Virus record (IMG/VR): IMGVR_UViG_3300023106_000001
Span: 1-64,000 of that record
DNA from: a virus
Length of the DNA stretch: 64,000 nucleotides
Reading direction: 5' to 3' (one strand)
Shown: positions 38,612 to 45,947 of the stretch, one piece after another
How positions within the stretch are numbered: the first letter of the stretch is position 1
How the letters are laid out: every line of letters starts with the position of its first letter
The notes under the pieces: generated by a model
What the model saw: the letters and a program-made list of their open reading frames with translations, nothing else
Databases searched by the model: none
What the model was told of the DNA's origin: nothing
Program-made: the position numbers and the translations under genes

Positions 38612-38908
38612 TTAGTTGTTTTGATTGTTGTGCCATTTTACAAACTCCACACAAGCGTTATAAACAGCCTCAATCCCATCACTATGCATTGTATTATTTA
38701 TTACAATATTTTCGTTATTATCTATTATCCAAACATCTGCTTTTATCCTGTTTACCCAATAGCCTAAACTTTCTATTTTTTCAACTACTTCCATTAACCA
38801 ATCCCAATCAGAATTATATGGTATTAAAAAATCTGTCAAACTAAATGGTTTTCCCATAAAATCATGTACACATTTTAAATCTACAATGTTTTGTTTCGTC
38901 GCATTCAT
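38612..38908 (-). CDS. Phage protein, SDWDWLM...VEKIESL family
   Basis: 98 residues. NSDWDWLMEVVEKIESLGYW in the centre and GIEAVYNACVEFVKWHNNQN at the end, a form seen widely in Bacteroidota phages and prophages. The gene at 41202-41576 is a paralogue. Function unknown. Confidence 0.8.
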   Translation of the reverse strand: MNATKQNIVDLKCVHDFMGKPFSLTDFLIPYNSDWDWLMEVVEKIESLGYWVNRIKADVWIIDNNENIVINNTMHSDGIEAVYNACVEFVKWHNNQNN

Positions 38909-38947
38909 AATAATATGATTTAATGATTAATAATTTCGGGCAAAAAA

Positions 38948-39388
38948 CTAAATAGAAGCTTTTAATACTTGCAATCTCATCTTATAAGCAATAGCATCTT
39001 TACTATTACTTTGATGTTCAATTTTCCACATAGCACTTTTTGCAATATGTTTAGCCGTACTTTCACACTTACTTTCAGGCGCTATCGAATATTCGTAGTA
39101 CTCTACTGTTATTTCTGTTCTGTTTTCTTCGTGATCGTGCCAAGTTGATAAATTAGCTACGGAATGATTATCTTTTAAACTGTTTTGTATTTCTTGTAAT
39201 CTCTTTATTACGTCAATTAAAGGTAATTCGTTTTCTATTTGTATTTCAATTGATTTTCTATTTAAATATGCTGTTCCGTGTTTGAAAGTAGAGGTTTCTC
39301 CCTTATTTAATAAGTCTAAAGTTTCTTGTCTGTATTCTTTTTGTCTTGCTAAATAATAATCGTATAATAATTCGTAGTCTGTTTTCAT
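38948..39388 (-). CDS. Hypothetical protein
   Basis: 146 residues, charged and helical at the N-terminus (YELLYDYYLARQKEYRQETL), mixed after. No motif recognised. A motif-like CGGGC core lies at its 3' flank. Confidence 0.7.
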   Translation of the reverse strand: MKTDYELLYDYYLARQKEYRQETLDLLNKGETSTFKHGTAYLNRKSIEIQIENELPLIDVIKRLQEIQNSLKDNHSVANLSTWHDHEENRTEITVEYYEYSIAPESKCESTAKHIAKSAMWKIEHQSNSKDAIAYKMRLQVLKASI

Positions 39389-39413
39389 TATATTGTGTTT
39401 TTAAAGGTTATTT

Positions 39414-39443
39414 TTCGCGGGAAAAGAAATAAAAGAACAGTTA
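39414..39443 (-). repeat. Dispersed motif
   Basis: Minus strand: AACTGTT, 14 T-rich bases, CCCGCG. It spans the stop region of the gene at 39441-39737. Confidence 0.55.
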
Positions 39444-39737
39444 ATTATCCTCCAAACTCCAAACTATATAACCCTGATATTGTGAAGGTATTAAATAACT
39501 CTCTGAGTACTCACCTAATAGGTTATCTAACTTTTCTTCTAAGTTTTCTTCATAGTCTAAAACATAGTCTATACCGTGTACGATACAGAAATTATTAACT
39601 TCAGGAGGTATATTATAAGAGTCTTTTAAACTCTTAAAATCTTTGTAAGACTCATCACAAAAAGTAATATTACCTAAGAACCCACCATAAGGTGAATTTC
39701 TATATTCTAATATTTCGTTTAATGTTGCTGGTATCAT
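39441..39737 (-). CDS. Hypothetical protein
   Basis: 98 residues: MIPATLNEILEYRNSPYGGF, then VNNFCIVHGIDYVLDYEENL and PSQYQGYIVWSLEDN. No family recognised. Four-base overlap upstream. Confidence 0.7.
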   Translation of the reverse strand: MIPATLNEILEYRNSPYGGFLGNITFCDESYKDFKSLKDSYNIPPEVNNFCIVHGIDYVLDYEENLEEKLDNLLGEYSESYLIPSQYQGYIVWSLEDN

Positions 39738-40009
39738 AATTTTATAATTAAAGTTTGAATTGCTTCTTTATATCCTCCTTTATATTGATGTTGTGCCAAA
39801 CCTTTATCTACAAAGGCATCAGCTACTTTTGTAAGTACTTTTTTATTTTCAAAGTCTTTATGCGTACCTTTACATATCTGATATTCAAAAGCATTGTTTG
39901 TATCTCTGAAAAATATACTTCTGTTTTGTTCATCCTTGTAATGCATTAAACTACAAAAGTCTCCATAAGGGTTGCTTTGTTTAACAAGTTCTAATTTTAT
40001 TGTTTTCAT
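39734..40009 (-). CDS. Hypothetical beta-rich protein
   Basis: 91 residues: MKTIKLELVKQSNPYGDFCS, IFFRDTNNAFEYQICKGTHK, QYKGGYKEAIQTLIIKL. Single globular domain, unknown role. Confidence 0.7.
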   Translation of the reverse strand: MKTIKLELVKQSNPYGDFCSLMHYKDEQNRSIFFRDTNNAFEYQICKGTHKDFENKKVLTKVADAFVDKGLAQHQYKGGYKEAIQTLIIKL

Positions 40010-40070
40010 GTTGTTTTATTTAAGTGTTAGAATTTCCGCAAAAAAGAATTAAAAAAGGAGAAAAGAACAG

Positions 40071-40358
40071 TTACAAATTAACCATTCTAATTATATCTAA
40101 CTCACCGTTTTTATTATAATCAATATAAAACTGTCTTTGTTTATACCATATAGGAAACCCTTCTTTTATCTCAGGTGCTAAGTATTCAATTGCTCTTATA
40201 TCAATATTAGATATATACTGTTCTAACTTAATTAAAGCCTCTTCTCTTTTATTATGAAATCCTTTAAACTCTCCACCTAATAGACTAAAATCAAATAAAG
40301 GGTTATTTATAGCTTGTTTGTATATTATATCTTTGAATTTGTCTAAGTTTGTTTTCAT
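40071..40358 (-). CDS. Hypothetical protein
   Basis: 95 residues: MKTNLDKFKDIIYKQAINNP, REEALIKLEQYISNIDIRAI. Helical then beta. Preceded by the structured leader at 40375-40494. Confidence 0.7.
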   Translation of the reverse strand: MKTNLDKFKDIIYKQAINNPLFDFSLLGGEFKGFHNKREEALIKLEQYISNIDIRAIEYLAPEIKEGFPIWYKQRQFYIDYNKNGELDIIRMVNL

Positions 40359-40374
40359 GTTAAAAATTGTTAAG

Positions 40375-40494
40375 GTTTAAATTTAAGTATTCTCCTATAT
40401 AAGTTCGAAGCCTGACCGATGGGTCATATTTTTACTATTTTAGAAGGGATAAATGTTTGTGGGTGGGGTTGTCCTCCCCTTAAGAGCCTCATAT
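40375..40494 (-). promoter_or_regulatory. Structured leader region
   Basis: 120 bases with perfect hairpins on the minus strand: GGGG-AGGACAA-CCCC (near 40466-40480) and TGACC-CATC-GGTCA (40413-40426), then A/T-rich up to the start at 40358. More GC than its surroundings. Likely a leader RNA controlling the gene at 40071-40358; class unknown. Confidence 0.4.
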
Positions 40495-40626
40495 TCACTG
40501 ACTTACATTGATAATAAGTAAATCTTCTTGAATATCTTTAAGCATTGCAATAGCATCGAAGTTATTATTGTTCTTTATAGCTTCTATTACTATGTCTATG
40601 TCGTTTATTATTGTTTGGATGTCCAT
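40495..40626 (-). CDS. 43-residue helical protein
   Basis: Start at ATG 40624-40626 (MDIQTIINDIDIVIEAIKNN); the longer GTG-started frame includes a dispersed motif. NFDAIAMLKDIQEDLLIINV completes a helical hairpin. Unknown role. Confidence 0.65.
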   Translation of the reverse strand: MDIQTIINDIDIVIEAIKNNNNFDAIAMLKDIQEDLLIINVSQ

Positions 40627-40632
40627 AATTTT

Positions 40633-40658
40633 ACTGTTTTTAATTCTTTTTTGCGCGC
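40633..40658 (+). repeat. Dispersed motif, clearest plus-strand copy
   Basis: Plus strand: ACTGTT, 14 T-rich bases, GCGCGCC. It is immediately upstream of the 43-residue gene and the mirror image of the copy at 3915-3941. Confidence 0.6.
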
Positions 40659-40688
40659 CCTTATGTCGTGTTCCTTTACATATATGCA

Positions 40689-40892
40689 CTATAATACGAC
40701 ATTTGCCACTTTATAGACTATGTAATCAATAGTTTCATAAGGAATATCTCTGTCTAAGGTTCTAGTTGATACACTTAATAAGGTTGATACTTGTGTTTTG
40801 AACCTGTAAATAGTTATTTCCTTGGTATTTTTGTCTAGTACTGCATATTTTAATGCTCTTTTAAGTACTTTCTTATTGTCTTTATGTCGCAT
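40689..40892 (-). CDS. Possible small DNA-binding protein
   Basis: 67 residues, basic. ALKYAVLDKNTKEITIYRFK then TQVSTLLSVSTRTLDRDIPY resembles an HTH (S.STRTL.RD). May be a regulator. A TACATTTG box lies 28 bases upstream (40921-40928). Confidence 0.6.
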   Translation of the reverse strand: MRHKDNKKVLKRALKYAVLDKNTKEITIYRFKTQVSTLLSVSTRTLDRDIPYETIDYIVYKVANVVL

Positions 40893-40951
40893 TCATTAGC
40901 TTATACGGTTAATAATACGACAAATGTAATAATATTATTTGAATTATACTA

Positions 40952-41197
40952 CTAATGTTCTATATTTTTAAATTTTCCTATCTCTGTTACTGTTTCTAAA
41001 CTTGTTTTAAGTTGTTCGTCTAATTTTTCATTGTATAGTTTTTCTATTGCTTTGAATAGTTCTATACTTTGTTTAGGTGTTTTATCTTGAAGTATTATTT
41101 TTACTATTATTGATATTTGTATTTGATTGTCTTTTTTAACTGTTTCTATCTTTTTTTTGCGCAAATAAGCTTGGCATTTTTTAATTAGTTTTTCCAT
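40952..41197 (-). CDS. Hypothetical basic protein
   Basis: 81 residues: MEKLIKKCQAYLRKKKIETV, then strands and helices. A clean motif copy (41138-41164) codes residues 11-20. No family recognised. Confidence 0.7.
   Translation of the reverse strand: MEKLIKKCQAYLRKKKIETVKKDNQIQISIIVKIILQDKTPKQSIELFKAIEKLYNEKLDEQLKTSLETVTEIGKFKNIEH
41138..41164 (+). repeat. Dispersed motif inside a gene
   Basis: Plus strand: AACTGTT, 14 T-rich bases, GCGC. In the 5' part of the gene at 40952-41197, where it encodes LRKKKIETVK. Confidence 0.55.
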
Positions 41198-41201
41198 TGT
41201 T

Positions 41202-41576
41202 TTAGTTTTTTATTCCCGCAGAATTTTCGTTATACCATTTAATAAAGTCAATACAGGCGTTATAAACAGATTCTATTTTACTTGTACCGTTTAAATTAAT
41301 AATTTCATCATAAGGAAAATCTTTAGTATTTATTATTGATACACAAGAACCCGTATAAATAGCAAAATCGAACTCTAAACTCTCTATCTTTTCTACTACT
41401 AACATCAACCAATCCCAACTATTATGAAAATATTTATAGTTATTAATGTCATTCATTAATTCAGGGTTTCTTTCTCCACCCTCATATAATTCATTCCAAA
41501 TGATGTTTAAATCCTCGTTATAATTCCTACTTAGGAACTCGGCTAATAACTTATTGTTTTGTGTTGTATCTTTCAT
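41202..41576 (-). CDS. Phage protein, SWDWLM...VEKIESL family (paralogue)
   Basis: 124 residues. NSWDWLMLVVEKIESLEFDF and IESVYNACIDFIKWYNENSA match the gene at 38612-38908. The longer N-terminal part (KLLAEFLSRNYNEDLNIIWN) differs. Role unknown. Confidence 0.8.
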   Translation of the reverse strand: MKDTTQNNKLLAEFLSRNYNEDLNIIWNELYEGGERNPELMNDINNYKYFHNSWDWLMLVVEKIESLEFDFAIYTGSCVSIINTKDFPYDEIINLNGTSKIESVYNACIDFIKWYNENSAGIKN

Positions 41577-41609
41577 TTTTTACTTTTTAAATTATTTTTC
41601 GCGCCAATG

Positions 41610-41756
41610 TTAATAAACTTTCTTTAGTTCTCCTATCAAAACTTGATATTGAAATTTAGATTTGTTTCTCACTACACATAAACCCGAAGTAAAGACAGAG
41701 ACTATTTTAACTCTCTCGCTGGTTGTATCGCAATAATATAATGATGTTGTTTTCAT
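41610..41756 (-). CDS. 48-residue basic protein
   Basis: MKTTSLYYCDTTSERVKIVS, VFTSGLCVVRNKSKFQYQVL. Beta-rich. Four bases before the neighbouring ORF end. No family recognised. Confidence 0.6.
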   Translation of the reverse strand: MKTTSLYYCDTTSERVKIVSVFTSGLCVVRNKSKFQYQVLIGELKKVY

Positions 41757-41760
41757 ATCT

Positions 41761-42021
41761 CTAATTTTTAAATAATTGTTTTACCTCTTCTTTCATTGTG
41801 TGCAGACCGTCTAGAATAAAGTTTTCGCTTTGTTCTTTGTCTCCTAAAGAAATAGTGTTGTTGTCTTTTGTTCTTTTTATGTAATAACTGTTTTTTATTT
41901 TTATTAGTTGGTATTCTTTTGTTGATTGTGTTTTTAATACTGTTATTTCTCCTTTATTCATTCTTTTTTCGCGGAAAACCTTCTTATTAAGTTGTTCCTG
42001 TCTTTCTGTTATTTTGCTCAT
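41761..42021 (-). CDS. Hypothetical basic protein
   Basis: 86 residues: MSKITERQEQLNKKVFREKR, then a beta-rich core (KIKNSYYIKRTKDNNTISLG). A CGCGG motif core (41955-41974) codes VFREKR. Four-base overlap upstream. Confidence 0.7.
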   Translation of the reverse strand: MSKITERQEQLNKKVFREKRMNKGEITVLKTQSTKEYQLIKIKNSYYIKRTKDNNTISLGDKEQSENFILDGLHTMKEEVKQLFKN

Positions 42022-42320
42022 GATAGTTCTCTTTTTAAACAGTTGGTTTTTAAACTGTGGTTTGTTTTGATTTTATATTTTTCGTAGGCAGTTCGCGAAG
42101 TGTTACAAGTTCTAAAAGTATTCAATTCTTTTTGTATTGCCTTGAACGCTTCATGTCTATAGTGATCTCCATAACCATACTGAAACGGTAATTTTATTGT
42201 TGTTTCATTCTTTTTGCCCGCATTTACAATTACTTCACCACTGAAATAACTGTTACCGTTAACCTTGTCAAACCATTCTTTGCAGTTAACATCTATTGTT
42301 TTTATATCGTTTGCTCTCAT
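42018..42320 (-). CDS. Conserved phage protein (KEWFDKVNGNSYF type)
   Basis: 100 residues. NCKEWFDKVNGNSYFSGEVI then LPFQYGYGDHYRHEAFKAIQ is a signature I recognise from many Bacteroidota and some other phages; the function is unknown. The last ~30 residues are basic (KYKIKTNHSLKTNCLKRELS). Confidence 0.8.
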   Translation of the reverse strand: MRANDIKTIDVNCKEWFDKVNGNSYFSGEVIVNAGKKNETTIKLPFQYGYGDHYRHEAFKAIQKELNTFRTCNTSRTAYEKYKIKTNHSLKTNCLKRELS

Positions 42321-42327
42321 GTTAGTG

Positions 42328-42585
42328 TTATTTAATATAATTAATTTTCTTTAGTTGCTCTATTGTGTATGTATCCCAATCAAACCAGCTTTGTACTTCT
42401 TTCTTTGACATCGTTTTAAACGTGCCTTTATGAGGGACATATTGTTTAATTTTTACTATTCCATATTTGCCAAACTCAGCAATTAATTTACCAAGTGTTT
42501 CAAGTTCGTTATTAAATATAAAGTGTGAAGATTGACCGTGAAAGTCAACCGACCAAATTGCGTTTGATGTTGATATGTATGACAT
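42328..42585 (-). CDS. Hypothetical protein
   Basis: 85 residues: NAIWSVDFHGQSSHFIFNNE, TLGKLIAEFGKYGIVKIKQY. Beta-alpha, no family recognised. Confidence 0.7.
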   Translation of the reverse strand: MSYISTSNAIWSVDFHGQSSHFIFNNELETLGKLIAEFGKYGIVKIKQYVPHKGTFKTMSKKEVQSWFDWDTYTIEQLKKINYIK

Positions 42586-42589
42586 AATG

Positions 42590-42706
42590 TTATAGTTTAG
42601 AAGTTAAATAATTTAATATACACTCTGTTACTGGAATGAATGTAATAATTGCTATGATTGTTATTACTAATAATAAACAACCTTGTCTCTCTTTTGATAG
42701 TTTCAT
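42590..42706 (-). CDS. 38-residue membrane protein
   Basis: MKLSKERQGCLLLVITIIAI then ITFIPVTECILNYLTSKL: basic N-terminus and one long hydrophobic helix. Four bases from the next gene. Unknown role. Confidence 0.55.
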   Translation of the reverse strand: MKLSKERQGCLLLVITIIAIITFIPVTECILNYLTSKL

Positions 42707-42742
42707 AACTGTTTTCTTTTTAAGTTTTTATTTGCGCGAAAA

Positions 42743-42952
42743 TCAATTAACTGAGTTAACACTATAAGCATTATCTTTTGTTACCCACTTACCGTTGATC
42801 TTTTCAGATAATATAAATGCATTATAACCAACTCGAAAACCTACTAAATTATAACCGTTTCTTGTTGCATATTGTTTGGCTCCTCTTTCTGTTTTTGATG
42901 TGTCAATTAAACATAGTTCGCTGTTTAATACACCGTAGATAATTTGTGACAT
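42743..42952 (-). CDS. Hypothetical protein
   Basis: 69 residues: SQIIYGVLNSELCLIDTSKT, ERGAKQYATRNGYNLVGFRV. A small alpha/beta protein like others in Bacteroidota phages (GAK.YATRNGY). First gene after the non-coding stretch at 42953-43925. Confidence 0.7.
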   Translation of the reverse strand: MSQIIYGVLNSELCLIDTSKTERGAKQYATRNGYNLVGFRVGYNAFILSEKINGKWVTKDNAYSVNSVN

Positions 42953-42974
42953 AATAATAAGTTTTAAATTGTTT

Positions 42975-43026
42975 TAGTGCCGTTCCTAATCTCGCTTTAA
43001 GATGCTAGTCATTAACTATCAAACGG
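42975..43026. other. Long-range hairpin with T-tract on the plus strand
   Basis: GCCGTT (42979-42984) pairs with AACGGC (43014-43019) across ~29 bases, followed on the plus strand by TTTTTT. As plus-strand terminator it would stop antisense transcription; as minus-strand RNA it would be a leader for the gene at 42743-42952. Confidence 0.4.
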
Positions 43027-43074
43027 CTTTTTTCTTTTCCCGCATTTCGCCGACAAAAAAGAAAGAACAGACTT

Positions 43075-43295
43075 TAAATCAAGTCTAAATAATATATAAG
43101 TCCTAATGAATAGGATAATAATGTAATATGATAAAAGTAAGAACGTGTTTCAAAGATGCGTTTAAATCTTTAATAGCTTTATTAGATACTATTAAACTAT
43201 TTACGTTTGCGAAGTGAATGCCTTCCGACCTTAACACTATTCTATAACCTTAGTCGTTATAGATGCTCGAATATTTTACTGCTTTAATTCTTATA
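43075..43295 (-). ncRNA. Structured non-coding RNA, class unknown
   Basis: Lies downstream of the promoter at 43296-43324. Perfect hairpins on the minus strand: CTATAAC-GACTAAG-GTTATAG, TTTAATAG/CTATTAAA and TCCTA-TTCAT-TAGGA, plus GGAAG..CTTC. No ORF of note. Probably a small RNA or a long leader. Confidence 0.5.
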
Positions 43296-43324
43296 CAAAT
43301 GTAATTAAAACTTTTTAATCTCAA
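43296..43324 (-). promoter_or_regulatory. Bacteroidota-type promoter
   Basis: Minus strand TTG (43322-43324), 18-base spacer, TACATTTG (43296-43303). Reads into the structured RNA. Confidence 0.6.
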
Positions 43325-43858
43325 TGCGAAAATAAATTAAATTTTACTTGCATAATTAAAAAGAAAGTGTATAAGAACTTAACTAAGGTTAAACGTTGTA
43401 ATGTTGTTCCCTTTTGTTATAGCAAAGATACATTGAAAGTTTATTAAAATAAAAAATATTTCGCTAGGATATTAAATTTGTTTTCATTATACTACACGCG
43501 TCGCACGTTCCTATACTATGTAATTTCCGCAAAAAACAGTTAAAAACAAAAAACGCAATTAAATTGATTTTCAAAAACACATATTATTATATAGAATAAA
43601 CACAAACAAAGAAAGTAACAAAATAAATATTCTATAGAAACAAGTGTAAATAAGAAATATAAGAATAACTCACAAGCTAAAAACACAAAGAAAAAACTTG
43701 AAAAAGTGAAACCGATTTTAAGGCCTTGTAAGGAAATCAAATCGAAATGGTATAGAATGATGGGGGTATAGAGGAACTTTAATCCTGCGATATATAAGGT
43801 AAGCTAAGGTGATTCTTCGGAGGTACGTCCACGATATAATCAGAAATTAAAAATAAAA
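43325..43858. other. Non-coding stretch
   Basis: No convincing gene. A TTG-started, Phe/Leu-rich 66-residue frame at 43540-43740 is probably chance in AT-rich DNA. The region holds a short motif copy (43521-43548), a TATCTTTG box (43433-43440) and a GC-richer patch (43741-43840) between the HNH terminator and the frame. Confidence 0.5.
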
Positions 43859-43901
43859 CCTCCCACCAAAAATTGAAAACTTTTCAAAATCCAGAGGGAG
43901 G
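43859..43901 (-). terminator. Intrinsic terminator
   Basis: Minus strand CCTCCC (43896-43901 complement) and GGGAGG (43859-43864 complement), with an inner TTGAAAA/TTTTCAA helix, then TTTTATTTTT. It follows the small HNH gene at 43926-44240. Confidence 0.75.
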
Positions 43902-43925
43902 GGTACATTTTAGAGGCGGGGTTAT

Positions 43926-44240
43926 TTATTCAACCCATATCTCATTATTACGAACACTTCTAACATTACTATCACTGCAACCAATTAACCTAGCTATCTC
44001 GCAGTTATTAAAATCTTTCCATTCACCTATTCTAATCTTATTTACTAATTCCCAATTCATTACGTTTCTTCTCATGTTTCGATTGTTTTCTTTCTTTGAT
44101 ACTAGCCTACAATTCGATACACTGTAATTCCCGTCATTATTTTCTCTATCAACTTCTAATTTACAATCAACTGTATATCCATTATCTATAGCCCAATCAT
44201 AAAACTTTTGAAAAGGTTTAAAACTTTCTTCTATTTGCAT
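43926..44240 (-). CDS. Truncated HNH endonuclease
   Basis: 104 residues. FQKFYDWAIDNGYTVDCKLE, then VDRENNDGNYSVSNCRLVSK is the second half of the HNH core found at 5986-6729; the first half (the SRCSNP..YGGRGI part) is missing. A C-terminal HTH remains (NCEIARLIGCSDSNVRSVRN). Probably a degenerate homing endonuclease, inactive as a nuclease. Confidence 0.7.
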   Translation of the reverse strand: MQIEESFKPFQKFYDWAIDNGYTVDCKLEVDRENNDGNYSVSNCRLVSKKENNRNMRRNVMNWELVNKIRIGEWKDFNNCEIARLIGCSDSNVRSVRNNEIWVE

Positions 44241-44416
44241 AACTTTCTTTGATCTAAATCAATCATTAATGTTTTTAAGTATTCTATAATTTGCTCTTTA
44301 GAATCCCCTTTCAAAGTTAAATCTACGGCTAGATTACAAAGTATTTTATAAGCTAGTAGATTTCCTCTTTCATCTACATTAATTTTTTGTAATATGTATT
44401 CTACTATTTCCTCCAT
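44231..44416 (-). CDS. Hypothetical helical protein
   Basis: 61 residues: MEEIVEYILQKINVDERGNL, LAVDLTLKGDSKEQIIEYLK. All-helical. Overlaps the HNH remnant by 10 bases. No family recognised. Confidence 0.7.
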   Translation of the reverse strand: MEEIVEYILQKINVDERGNLLAYKILCNLAVDLTLKGDSKEQIIEYLKTLMIDLDQRKLCK

Positions 44417-44422
44417 TTTTAA

Positions 44423-44809
44423 CTAATACTCGTTATATTCAACTCCCCATTTATTACCTATGACAGTAACATAATTTTCTTTTTTATTGTATTGCGGGTG
44501 ATTTAAACCCGAAGAAAAAGATCCATATTTATCTCCTTCATCTGAATATCCCATCCAACCCACTGTAGTGTGTCTTAACCAATATTTAGTCTCTGATTTT
44601 CCTCTAGTAAAAATGTCGCCATCATACACGTAAACTCCTTTTGAATCTTTTTCTCCCGTCCAAAACTCAATAATATATCTTTCTCCTGGTGTATGCCATT
44701 TATCATTTTCAGAATTGTAAATCTTACCTGATCTTGATAACATCCATCTCCAGTCTGGTTCTTCACAATATTCTTTTTCTTCTTTATCGTATATTCTGTA
44801 TTTTACCAT
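44423..44809 (-). CDS. YopX family protein
   Basis: 128 residues from the ATG at 44807-44809; a TTG-started frame reaches 44833. KYRIYDKEEKEYCEEPDWRW, then IIEFWTGEKDSKGVYVYDGD and VIGNKWGVEYNEY follow the YopX plan (R..D......, TG..D..G..IYEGDI, V.GN). YopX proteins are common in phages and prophages; role unknown. Confidence 0.85.
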   Translation of the reverse strand: MVKYRIYDKEEKEYCEEPDWRWMLSRSGKIYNSENDKWHTPGERYIIEFWTGEKDSKGVYVYDGDIFTRGKSETKYWLRHTTVGWMGYSDEGDKYGSFSSGLNHPQYNKKENYVTVIGNKWGVEYNEY

Positions 44810-44822
44810 ATGTTTTAATTTT

Positions 44823-45101
44823 TTATTCCGCAAATTCTATATCATTTAAATAACTTTTTATTACTTTATAAAAATTATCCCAAGATACTGGTTTAAAACT
44901 TTTATCTGTTGCGGAATCATATCTGTAATAAATTTTATCTTCGTTCATTTCACTAATTAATATACATAATTTTTTATCTGAATAAGGTAAAATTCTTAAT
45001 CCTTTAGGTTTAGATTCTAATAAAGCTTTTTTAACCTCTTCAGAACTAAATATTTGTTTTTTATAAATTGTTTCTGGTATCATTGTATATAATGTTTTCA
45101 T
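44823..45101 (-). CDS. Hypothetical protein
   Basis: 92 residues: MKTLYTMIPETIYKKQIFSS, KGLRILPYSDKKLCILISEM. Alpha/beta. Two bases from the upstream stop. Confidence 0.7.
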   Translation of the reverse strand: MKTLYTMIPETIYKKQIFSSEEVKKALLESKPKGLRILPYSDKKLCILISEMNEDKIYYRYDSATDKSFKPVSWDNFYKVIKSYLNDIEFAE

Positions 45102-45103
45102 AT

Positions 45104-45295
45104 TTACATTTCTTCTATTAAGTCGTTATCTATTAGTAACTGTTCGTAATCTTCTATAGTTTTTATTGCTTCTTTAACTTTTTTCGCCGAATCTTCATCC
45201 AAGAATTTCTCTGGTTTAAAATAAGCCCCTATAAATAAATCATAGTAAAAGTCATCTGTTGTCACTGATTCTAAATTTCCGTCTTTTAATTTCAT
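45104..45295 (-). CDS. Hypothetical acidic protein
   Basis: 63 residues: MKLKDGNLESVTTDDFYYDL, DEDSAKKVKEAIKTIEDYEQ. The DSAKKV stretch is coded by a CGCCG motif copy (45165-45190). Overlaps the upstream GGQ gene by four bases. Confidence 0.7.
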   Translation of the reverse strand: MKLKDGNLESVTTDDFYYDLFIGAYFKPEKFLDEDSAKKVKEAIKTIEDYEQLLIDNDLIEEM

Positions 45296-45522
45296 TTTAC
45301 TAATTCATCAAATATTAAATCAAAAACAGTTTGTAATAGTTCTCTGTTCTTGTGATTGTTTCTATGCGCTTTAATTCTTATTTCAATTCCTAAATCTTCA
45401 TGTTTGCCTATCACTGTTGAAGGCATAATTCCACATTGTTGTCCTCCTGTATATTTATGAGGTTCTACAGATATTTGAAACTGTTGCTTAAGTTCTTGTA
45501 TTCTTTCTTCTAGTGGTTTCAT
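45292..45522 (-). CDS. GGQ-motif protein, release-factor domain-like
   Basis: 76 residues from ATG 45520-45522 (MKPLEERIQELKQQFQISVE); a longer frame to 45567 contains a dispersed motif. HKYTGGQQCGIMPSTVIGKH then EDLGIEIRIKAHRNNHKNRE matches the peptidyl-tRNA hydrolase domain of release factors: GGQ, V..H...GI.I, and RS..KNR.L. It lacks the codon-recognition domains and the basic tail of ArfB. It could release peptides from stalled ribosomes, or be an inactive relative. The match is by eye. Confidence 0.6.
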   Translation of the reverse strand: MKPLEERIQELKQQFQISVEPHKYTGGQQCGIMPSTVIGKHEDLGIEIRIKAHRNNHKNRELLQTVFDLIFDELVK

Positions 45523-45544
45523 TTTTATTTCTTTTTCGCCGAAA

Positions 45545-45790
45545 TTACATTGTAATATATTCTTCAAAAGATATCAATTTAATACCCTCATTTCTTTGAT
45601 ATTCAGAGCTACCCACAGATCCAACCGAAAAGCCTTTTTTCTTATTACCTTTAACTATAACAGCTGTTTCTAGCTCTGACATTTGTGGAACCCATTCAAT
45701 ATATAGATTCTTTTCCCCTAAATAAATTTTCATACTGTTAAACTCCCTTTCATTTTTAACAATAACTGACACTCCGTTTTTTAATTTCAT
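45545..45790 (-). CDS. Hypothetical protein
   Basis: 81 residues: GVSVIVKNEREFNSMKIYLG, LYIEWVPQMSELETAVIVKG. A beta-alpha protein that resembles other small phage proteins (GV..IVKN..EF). Overlaps the 42-residue gene by four bases. Confidence 0.7.
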   Translation of the reverse strand: MKLKNGVSVIVKNEREFNSMKIYLGEKNLYIEWVPQMSELETAVIVKGNKKKGFSVGSVGSSEYQRNEGIKLISFEEYITM

Positions 45791-45915
45791 ATATTTCTTT
45801 TTCTTTTAAAACTAGCTCTTACTAAATTGAAATCATACTTGTAAAACATTTGTTGTTTAAATATGGTACATAGTAAGCAACTTATTATTAGGTTTAAATT
45901 TTCTATTTTTATCAT
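45787..45915 (-). CDS. 42-residue basic protein
   Basis: MIKIENLNLIISCLLCTIFK, then YKYDFNLVRASFKRKRNI: a short hydrophobic helix and a basic end. ATGA overlap with the next gene supports it. Function unknown. Confidence 0.5.
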   Translation of the reverse strand: MIKIENLNLIISCLLCTIFKQQMFYKYDFNLVRASFKRKRNI

Positions 45916-45947
45916 TTACTTGCTTTTTATTCTTTTTTCGCGCAAAA

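Noticed and set aside
43540-43740. 66-residue Phe/Leu-rich frame
   Set aside because: TTG start, extreme Phe/Leu bias expected from A-rich DNA, and no tight spacing to other genes.
44575-44766. 63-residue frame
   Set aside because: Alternative frame inside the YopX gene.
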